Source: Siderastrea siderea (lineage: Eukaryota > Cnidaria > Anthozoa > Scleractinia > Rhizangiidae). From it: a stretch of 64,000 nt of DNA. The notes under the pieces are model-generated. The model was not told the origin of the DNA, ran no database searches, and saw only the letters and a program-made list of their open reading frames with translations. Below, in pieces: positions 53,801 through 63,900 of the stretch; positions within the stretch are counted from its first letter, which is position 1; each line of letters begins with the position of its first letter. The position numbers and the translations under genes were made by a program. Location: NCBI GenBank assembly GCA_964030785.1, contig OZ034968.1, positions 56,049,399 through 56,113,398 on the forward strand. The letters are read 5' to 3'.

Positions 53801-56800
53801 TTCCCGTAGATATGCCTATTAATCACGTCGTTAGACAGGCATTATTCCCGTACTCTAGTCGGCACGCACTACAATCCTATTTGTTTTACTTTTTTCCCGT
53901 AGATATGCCTATTAATCACGTGGTTAGACAGGCATTATTCCCGTACTCTATTCGGCACGCACTACAATCCTATTTGTTTTACTTTTTTCTCGTAGATATG
54001 CCTATTAATCACGTGGTTAGACAGGCATTATTCTCGTACATCTAGTCGGCACGCACTACAATCCTATTTGTTTTACTTTTTTCCCGTAGATATGCCTATT
54101 AATCACGTGGTTAGACAAGCATTATTCCCGTACATCTAGTCGGCACGCACTACAATCTTATTTGTTTTCCTTTTTGCCGTAGATATGCCTATTAATCACG
54201 TGGTTAGACAAGCATTATTCCCGTACTCTATTCGGCACGCACTACAATCCTTTTTGTTTTACTTTTTTCCCTTGGATATGCCTATTAATCACGTGGTTAG
54301 ACAGGCATTATTCCCGTACTCTATTCGGCACGCACTACAATCCTATTTGTTTTACTTTTTTCCCGTAGATATGCCTATTAATCACGTGGTTAGACAAGCA
54401 TTATTCTCGTACATCTATTCGGCACGCACTACAATCCTATTTGTTTTACTTTTTTCCCGTAGATATGCCTATTAATCACGTGGTTAGACAAGCATTATTC
54501 CCGTACATCTAGTCGGCACGCACTACAATCCTATTTGTTTTACTTTTTTCCCGTAGACATGCCTATTAATCACGTGGTTAGACAAGCATTATTCTCGTAC
54601 ATCTAGTCGGCACGCACTACAATCCTATTTGTTTTACTTTTTTCCCGTAGATATGCCTATTAATGACGTGGTTAGACAAGCATTATTCTCGTACATCTAG
54701 TCGGCACGCACTACAATCCTATTTGTTTTACTTTTTTCCCGTAGATATGCATATTAATCACGTGGTTAGACAAGCATTATTCCGGTACATCTAGTCGGCA
54801 CGCACTACAATCTTATTTGTTTTCCTTTTTCCCGTAGATATGCCTATTAATCACGTGGTTAGACAGGCATTATTCCCGTACTCTATTCGGCACGCACTAC
54901 AATCCTATTTGTTTTACTTTTTTCCCGTAGATATGCCTATTAATCACGTGGTTAGACAGGCATTATTCTCGTACATCTAGTCGGCACGCACTACAATCCT
55001 ATTTGTTTTGCTTTTTTCCCGTAGATATGCCTATTAATCACGTGGTTAGACAGGCATTATTCCCGTACTCTAGTCGGCACGCACTACAATCCTATTTGTT
55101 TTACTTTTTTCCCGTAGATATGCCTATTAATCACGTGGTTAGACAGGCATTATTCCCGTACTCTAGTCGGCACGCACTACAATCCTATTTGTTTTACTTT
55201 TTTCCCGTAGATATGCCTATTAATCACGTGGTTAGACAGGCATTATTCTCGTACATCTAGTCGGCACGCACTACAATCCTATTTGTTTTACTTTTTTCCC
55301 GTAGATATGCCTATTAATCACGTGGTTAGACAAGCATTATTCCCGTACATCTAGTCGGCACGCACTACAATCTTATTTGTTTTCCTTTTTGCCGTAGATA
55401 TGCCTATTAATCACGTGGTTAGACAGGCATTATTCCCGTACTCTATTCGGCACGCACTACAATCCTATTTGTTTTACTTTTTTCCCGTAGATATGCCTAT
55501 TAATCACGTGGTTAGACAGGAATTATTCTCGTACATCTAGTCGGCACGCACTACAATCCTATTTGTTTTACTTTTTTCCCGTAGATATGCCTATTAATCA
55601 CGTCGTTAGACAGGCATTATTCCCGTACTCTAGTCGGCACGCACTACAATCCTATTTGTTTTACTTTTTTCCCGTAGATATGCCTATTAATCACGTGGTT
55701 AGACAGGCATTATTCCCGCACTCTATTCGGCACGCACTACAATCCTATTTGTTTTACTTTTTTCCCGTAGATATGCCTATTAATCACGTGGTTAGACAGG
55801 CATTATTCTCGTACATCTAGTCGGCACGCACTACAATCCTATTTGTTTTACTTTTTTCCCGTAGATATGCCTATTAATCACGTGGTTAGACAAGCATTAT
55901 TCCCGTACATCTAGTCGGCACGCACTACAATCTTATTTGTTTTCCTTTTTGCCGTAGATATGCCTATTAATCACGTGGTTAGACAAGCATTATTCCCGTA
56001 CTCTATTCGGCACGAACTACAATCCTATTTGTTTTACTTTTTTCCCTTGGATATGCCTATTAATCACGTGGTTAGACAGGCATTATTCCCGTACTCTATT
56101 CGGCACGCACTACAATCCTATTTGTTTTACTTTTTTCCCGTAGATATGCCTATTAATCACGTGGTTAGACAAGCATTATTCTCGTACATCTATTCGGCAC
56201 GCACTACAATCCTATTTGTTTTACTTTTTTCCCGTAGATATGCCTATTAATCACGTGGTTAGACAAGCATTATTCCCGTACATCTAGTCGGCACGCACTA
56301 CAATCCTATTTGTTTTACTTTTTTCCCGTAGATATGCCTATTAATCACGTGGTTAGACAAGCATTATTCTCGTACATCTAGTCGGCACGCACTACAATCC
56401 TATTTGTTTTACTTTTTTCCCGTAGATATGCCTATTAATCACGTGGTTAGACAAGCATTATTCTCGTACATCTAGTCGGCACGCACTACAATCCTATTTG
56501 TTTTACTTTTTTCCCGTAGATATGCATATTAATCACGTGGTTAGACAAGCATTATTCCGGTACATCTAGTCGGCACGCACTACAATCTTATTTGTTTTCC
56601 TTTTTCCCGTAGATATGCCTATTAATCACGTGGTTAGACAGGCATTATTCCCGTACTCTATTCGGCACGCACTACAATCCTATTTGTTTTACTTTTTTCC
56701 CGTAGATATGCCTATTAATCACGTGGTTAGACAGGCATTATTCTCGTACATCTAGTCGGCACGCACTACAATCCTATTTGTTTTGCTTTTTTACCGTAGA

Positions 56801-57600
56801 TATGCCTATTAATCACGTGGTTAGACAGGCATTATTCCCGTACTCTAGTCGGCACGCACTACAATCCTATTTGTTTTACTTTTTTCCCGTAGATATGCCT
56901 ATTAATCACGTGGTTAGACAGGCATTATTCCCGTACTCTAGTCGGCACGCACTACAATCCTATTTGTTTTACTTTTTTCCCGTAGATATTCCTATTAATC
57001 ACGTGGTTAGACAGGCATTATTCTCGTACATCTAGTCGGCACGCACTACAATCCTATTTGTTTTACTTTTTTCCCGTAGATATGCCTATTAATCACGTGG
57101 TTAGACAAGCATTATTCCCGTACATCTAGTCGGCACGCACTACAATCTTATTTGTTTTCCTTTTTGCCGTAGATATGCCTATTAATCACGTGGTTAGACA
57201 GGCATTATTCCCGTACTCTATTCGGCACGCACTACAATCCTATTTGTTTTACTTTTTTCTCGTAGATATGCCTATTAATCACGTGGTTAGACAGGCATTA
57301 TTCTCGTACATCTAGTCGGCACGCACTACAATCCTATTTGTTTTACTTTTTTCCCGTAGATATGCCTATTAATCACGTCGTTAGACAGGCATTATTCCCG
57401 TACTCTAGTCGGCACGCACTACAATCCTATTTGTTTTACTTTTTTCCCGTAGATATGCCTTTTAATCACGTGGTTAGACAGGCATTATTCCCGTACTCTA
57501 TTCGGCACGCACTACAATCCTATTTGTTTTACTTTTTTCCCGTAGATATGCCTATTAATCGCGTGGTTAGACAGGCATTATTCTCGTACATCTAGTTGGC
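47801..57600 (+). repeat. Zone 9: 19-monomer (1775-bp) higher-order repeat rich in class C monomers
   Basis: Anchors are TTCCGGTACATC at 47868, 51887, 54780 and 56555, CCCTTGGATATG at 51281, 53150, 54269 and 56044, and CACGTCGTTAGAC at about 52706, 53825, 55600 and 57375. The last two periods are 1775 bp. The 53150-54269 period is 1119 bp (12 monomers), which is the same unit lacking 7 monomers (656 bp). The 51281-53150 period is 1869 bp (20 monomers). Each unit has runs of class C copies (CCCGTACTCTAGTCGG), a D copy (CGTACATCTATTCGG near 51423, 54410 and 56185) and the GCCGTAG short-tract copy. 48.0-48.7 kb holds an older relative, and 48.7-51.0 kb has mixed monomers. Confidence 0.88.
54269..57598 (+). 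repeat. Nearly identical tandem copies of the 1775-bp unit
   Basis: 54269-56043 and 56044-57598 align at a constant 1775-bp offset, from the CCCTTGG copy through ATGCATATT (54750, 56525), CCGGTAC, TTTTGCTTTTTT, paired CCCGTACTCTAGTCGG copies, the short GCCGTAG copy and the CACGTCG copy. A handful of single-base changes separate them, such as TTTCCCG/TTTACCG near 55016 and 56791, GATATGCC/GATATTCC near 56987, CCCGCACTC near 55717 only, and GCCTATT/GCCTTTT near 57457. The second copy changes to other monomers after about 57.6 kb. Confidence 0.9.
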
Positions 57601-60042
57601 ACGCACTACAATCCTATTTGTTTTACTTTTTTCCCGTAGATATGCCTATTAATCACGTGGTTAGACAAGCATTACTCCCGTACTCTAGTCGGCACGCACT
57701 AGAATCCTATTTGTTTTACTTTTTTCCCGTAGATATGCCTATTAATCACGTGGTTAGACAAGCATTTTTCTCGTACATCTAGTCGGCACGCACTACAAAC
57801 CTATTTGTTTTACTTTTTTCCCGTAGATATGCCTATTAATCACGTGGTTAGACAGGCATTATTCCCGTATATCTAGTCGGCACGCACTACAATCTTATTT
57901 GTTTTACTTTTTTCCCGTAGATATGCCTATTAATCACGTGGTTAGACAGGCATTATTCCCGTACATCTAGTCGGCACGCACTACAATCTTATTTGTTTTA
58001 CTTTTCTCCCGTAGATATGCCTATTAATCACGTGGTTAGACAGGCATTATTCTCGTACATCTAGTCGGCACGCACTACAATCTTATTTGTTTTCCTTTTT
58101 CCCGTAGATATGCCTATTAATCGCGTGGTTAGACAGGCATTATTCCCGTACTCTCGTCGGCACGCCCTACAATCCTATTTGTTTTACTTTTTTCCCGTAG
58201 ATATGCCTATTAATCACGTGGTTAGACAGGCATTATTCTCGTACATCTAGTCGGCACGCACTACAATCCTATTTGTTTTTCTTTTTTCCGTAGATATGCC
58301 TATTAATCACGTGGTTAGACAGGCATTATTCTCGTACTCTATTCGGCACGCAGTACAATCCTATTTGTTTTACTTTTTTCCCGTAGATATGCCTATTAAT
58401 CACGTGGTTAGACAGGCATTATTCTCGTACATCTAGTCGGCACGCACTACAATCCTATTTGTTTTACTTCTTTCCCGTCGATATGCCTATTAATCACGTG
58501 GTTAGACAAGCATTACTCCCGTACTCTAGTCCTCACGCACTACAATCCTATTTGTTTTACTTTTTTCCCGTAGATATGCCTATTAATCACGTGGTTAGAC
58601 AAGCATTTTTTTCGTACATCTAGGCGGCACGCACTACAAACCTATTTGTTTTACTTTTTTGCCGTAGATATGCCTATTAATCACGTGGTTAGACAAGCAT
58701 TATTCCCGTACTCTAGTCGGCACGCACTACAATCCTATTTGTTTTACTTTCTTCCCGTAGATATGCCTATTAATCACGTGGTTAGACAGGCATTATTCCC
58801 GTACATCTAGTCGGCATGCACTACAATCTTATTTCTTTTAATTTTTTCCCGTAGATATGCCTATTAATCACGTGGTTAGACAGGCATTATTCCCGTACTC
58901 TATTCGGCACGCACTACAATCCTATTTGTTTTACTTTTTTCCCGTAGATATTCCTATTAATCACTTGGTTAGACAAGCATTATTCCCGTACTCTATTCGG
59001 CACGCACTACAATCCTATTTGTTTTACTTTTTTCCCGTAGATATGCCTATTAATCACGTGGTTAGACAGGCATTATTCCCGTACTCTATTCGGCACGCAC
59101 TACAATCCTATTTGTTTTACTTTTTTCCCGTAGATATGCCTATTAATCACGTGGTTAGACAGGCATTATTCCCGTACATCTAGTCGGCACGCACTACAAT
59201 CTTATTTGTTTTACTTTTTTCCCGTCGATATGCCTATTAATCACGTGGTTAGACAGGAATTATTCTCGTACATCTAGTCGGCACGCACTACAATCTTATT
59301 TGTTTTCCTTTTTCCCGTAGATATGCCTATTAATCACGTGGTTAGACAGCAATTATTCTTGTACATCTAGTCGGCATGCACAACAATCCTATTTGTTTTA
59401 CTTTTTTCCCATAGATATGCCTATTAATCACGTGGTTAGAGAGGCATTATTCTCGTACATCTAGTCGGCACGCACTACAATCCTATTTGTTTTTCTTTTT
59501 TCCCGTAGATATGCCTATTAATCACGTGGTTAGACAGGCATTATTCTCGTACTCTATTCGGCACGCCCTACAATCCTATTTGTTTTACTTTTTTCCCGTA
59601 GATATGCCTATTAATCACGTGGTTAGACAGGCATTATTCTCGTACATCTAGTCGGCACGCACTACAATCCTATTTGTTTTACTTTTTTCCCGTAGATATG
59701 CCTATTAATCACGTGGTTAGACAAGCATTTTTCTCGTACATCTAGTCGGCACGCACTACAAACCTATTTGTTTTACTTTTTTCCCGTAGATATGCCTATT
59801 AATCACGTGGTTAGACAAGCATTATTCCCGTACTCTAGTCGGCACGCACTACAATCCTATTTGTTTTACTTTTTTCCCGTAGATATGCCTATTAATCACG
59901 TGCTTAGACAGGCATTATTCCCGTACATCTAGTCGGCATGCACTACAATCTTATTTCTTTTAATTTTTTCCCGTAGATATGCCTATTAATCACGTGGTTA
60001 GACAGGCATTATTCCTGAACTCTATTCGGCACGCACTACAAT

Positions 60043-60066
60043 CCTATTATTTTTTTTTTTTCCCGT
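60043..60066 (+). repeat. Expanded T-run variant of the monomer (first of three)
   Basis: The usual CTATTTGTTTTACTTTTTT segment is replaced by CCTATTAT followed by an unbroken run of about 12 T before CCCGTAG. The same variant recurs near 61257 and, with one G, near 62566. All three follow TTCCTGAACTC. Spacings are 1214 and 1309 bp. It is the only sizable change in the pyrimidine tract in the window and was spread by block duplication. Confidence 0.85.
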
Positions 60067-60314
60067 AGATATGCCTATTAATCACTTGGTTAGACAAGCA
60101 TTATTCCCGTACTCTATTCGGCACGCACTACAATCCTATTTGTTTTACTTTTTTCCCGTAGATATGCCTATTAATCACGTGGTTAGACAGGCATTATTCC
60201 CGTACATCTAGTCGGCACGCACTACAATCCTATTTGTTTTACTTTTTTCCTGTAGATATGCCTATTAATCACGTGGTTAGACAGGCATTATTCCCGTACA
60301 TCTAGTCGGCACGC

Positions 60315-60900
60315 ACTACAATCCTATTTGTTTTACTTTTTTCCCGTAGATATGCCTATTAATCACGTGGTTAGACAGGCATTATTCTCGTACATCTAGT
60401 CGGCACGCACTACAATCCTATTTGTTTTGCTTTTTTACCGTAGATATGCCTATTAATCACGTGGTTAGACAGGCATTATTCCCGTACTCTAGTCGGCACG
60501 CACTACAATCCTATTTATTTTACTTTTTTCCCGTAGATATGCCTATTAATCACGTGGTTAGACAGGCATTATTCCCGTACTCTAGTCGGCACGCACTACA
60601 ATCCTATTTGTTTTACTTTTTTCCCGTAGATATGCCTATTAATCACGTGGTTAGACAGGCATTATTCTCGTACATCTAGTCGGCACGCACTACAATCCTA
60701 TTTGTTTTACTTTTTTCCCGTAGATATGCCTATTAATCACGTGGTTAGACAAGCATTATTCCCGTACATCTAGTCGGCACGCACTACAATCTTATTTGTT
60801 TTCCTTTTTGCCGTAGATATGCCTATTAATCACGTGGTTAGACAGGCATTATTCCCGTACTCTATTCGGCACGCACTACAATCCTATTTGTTTTACTTTT
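60315..60900 (+). repeat. Piece of the zone 9 unit transplanted into zone 10
   Basis: This stretch matches 56671-57256 at a 3644-bp offset (39 monomers). It has the same order: a TTTTGCTTTTTTACCG copy, two class C copies, a B copy, a CCCGTACATCTAG copy, the short TTTTTGCCGTAG copy and an A copy. TTTTGC followed by TTTTTTACCG occurs only in these two places (56780 and 60424), so the source is the last zone 9 unit. On both sides the sequence is zone 10 material that is itself duplicated. Confidence 0.85.
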
Positions 60901-63900
60901 TTCCCGTAGATATGCCTATTAATCACGTGGTTAGACAAGCATTTTTCTCGTACATCTAGTCGGCACGCACTACAAACCTATTTGTTTTACTTTTTTCCCG
61001 TAGATATGCCTATTAATCACGTGGTTAGACAAGCATTATTCCCGTACTCTAGTCGGCACGCACTACAATCCTATTTGTTTTACTTTTTTCCCGTAGATAT
61101 GCCTATTAATCACGTGCTTAGACAGGCATTATTCCCGTACATCTAGTCGGCATGCACTACAATCTTATTTCTTTTAATTTTTTCCCGTAGATATGCCTAT
61201 TAATCACGTGGTTAGACAGGCATTATTCCTGAACTCTATTCGGCACGCACTACAATCCTATTATTTTTTTTTTTTCCCGTAGATATGCCTATTAATCACG
61301 TGGTTAGACAAGCATTTTTCTCGTACATCTAGGCGGCACGCACTACAAACCTATTTGTTTTACTTTTTTGCCGTAGATATGCCTATTAATCACGTGGTTA
61401 GACAAGCATTATTCCCGTACTCTAGTCGGCACGCACTACAATCCTATTTGTTTTACTTTCTTCCCGTAGATATGCCTATTAATCACGTGGTTAGACAGGC
61501 ATTATTCCCGTACATCTAGTCGGCATGCACTACAATCTTATTTCTTTTAATTTTTTCCCGTAGATATGCCTATTAATCACGTGGTTAGACAGGCATTATT
61601 CCCGTACTCTATTCGGCACGCACTACAATCCTATTTGTTTTACTTTTTTCCCGTAGATATGCCTATTAATCACGTGGTTAGACAGGCATTATTCCCGTAC
61701 ATCTAGTGGGCACGCACTACAATCTTATTTGTTTTACTTTTTTCCCGTCGATATGCCTATTAATCACGTGGTTAGACAGGAATTATTCTCGTACATCTAG
61801 TCGGCACGCACTACAATCTTATTTGTTTTCCTTTTTCCCGTAGATATGCCTATTAATCACGTGGTTAGACAGGCATTATTCTTGTACATCTAGTCGGCAT
61901 GCACAACAATCCTATTTGTTTTACTTTTTTCCCATAGATATGCCTATTAATCACGTGGTTAGAGAGGCATTATTCTCGTACATCTAGTCGGCACGCACTA
62001 CAATCCTATTTGTTTTTCTTTTTTCCCGTAGATATGCCTATTAATCACGTGGTTAGACAGGCATTATTCTCGTACTCTATTCGGCACGCCCTACAATCCT
62101 ATTTGTTTTACTTTTTTCCCGTAGATATGCCTATTAATCACGTGGTTAGACAGGCATTATTCTCGTACATCTAGTCGGCACGCACTACAATCCTATTTGT
62201 TTTACTTTTTTCCCGTAGATATGCCTATTAATCACGTGGTTAGACAAGCATTTTTCTCGTACATCTAGTCGGCACGCACTACAAACCTATTTGTTTTACT
62301 TTTTTCCCGTAGATATGCCTATTAATCACGTGGTTAGACAAGCATTATTCCCGTACTCTAGTCGGCACGCACTACAATCCTATTTGTTTTACTTTTTTCC
62401 CGTAGATATGCCTATTAATCACGTGCTTAGACAGGCATTATTCCCGTACATCTAGTCGGCATGCACTACAATCTTATTTCTTTTAATTTTTTCCCGTAGA
62501 TATGCCTATTAATCACGTGGTTAGACAGGCATTATTCCTGAACTCTATTCGGCACGCACTACAATCCTATTATGTTTTTTTTTTCCCGTAGATATGCCTA
62601 TTAATCACTTGGTTAGACAAGCATTATTCCCGTACTCTATTCGGCACGCACTACAATCCTATTTGTTTTACTTTTTTCCCGTAGATATGCCTATTAATCA
62701 CGTGGTTAGACAGGCATTATTCCCGTACTCTATTCGGGACGCACTACAATCCTATTTGTTTTACTTTTTTCCCGTAGATATGCCTATTAATCACGTGGTT
62801 AGACAGGCATTATTCCCGTACATCTAGTCGGCACGCACTACAATCTTATTTGTTTTTCTTTTTTCCCGTAGATATGCCTATTAATCACGTGGTTAGACAG
62901 GCATTATTCTCGTACATCTAGTCGGCACGCACTACAATGTTATTTGTTTTCCTTTTTCCCGTAGATATGCCTATTAATCACGTGGTTAGAGAGGCATTAT
63001 TCTCGTACATCTAGTCGGCACGCACAACAATCCTATTTGTTTTACTTTTTTCCCGTAGATATGCCTATTAATCACGTGGTTAGCCAGGCATTATTCCCGT
63101 ACTCTCGTCGGCACGCACTACAATCCTATTTGTTTTACTTTTTTCCCGTAGATATGCCTATTAATCACGTGGTTAGACAGGCATTATTCTCGTACATCTA
63201 GTCGGCACGTACTACAAACCTATTTTTTTTACTTTTTTCCCGTAGATATGCCTATTAATCACGTGGTTAGACAAGCATTATTCCCGTACTCTAGTCGGCA
63301 CGCACTACAATCCTATTTGTTTTACTTTTTTCCCGTAGATATGCCTATTAATCACGTGGTTAGACAGGCATTATTCCCGTACATCTAGTCGGCACGCACT
63401 ACAATCTTATTTGTTTTACTTTTTTCCCGTAGATATGCCTAGTAATCACGTGGTTAGACAGGCATTATTCTCGTACATCTAGTCGGGACGCACTACAATC
63501 TTATTTGTTTTCCTTTTTCCCGTAGATATGCCTATTAATCACGTGGTTAGACAGGCATTATTCCCGTACTCTCGTCGGCACGCCCTACAATCCTATTTGT
63601 TTTACTTTTTTCCCGTAGATATGCCTATTAATCACGTGGTTAGACAGGCATTATTCTCGTACATCTAGTCGGCACGCACTACAAACCTATTTGTTTTTCT
63701 TTTTTCCCGTAGATATGCCTATTAATCACGTGGTTAGACAGGCATTATTCTCGTACTCTATTCGGCACGCCCTACAATCCTATTTGTTTTACTTTTTTCC
63801 CGTAGATATGCCTATTAATCACGTGGTTAGACAGGCATTATTCTCGTACATCTAGTCGGCACGCACTACAATCGTATTTGTTTTACTTTTTTCCCGTCGA

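Noticed and set aside
607..62827. Dozens of open reading frames of 60-178 codons on the + strand as protein-coding genes
   Set aside because: All encode the same 31-residue satellite-derived repeat, start at the repeat's own ATG or ATTTG and end at the TAG of type B or at a 1-bp indel. None has independent coding signals, and they arise wherever 93-bp monomers are adjacent.
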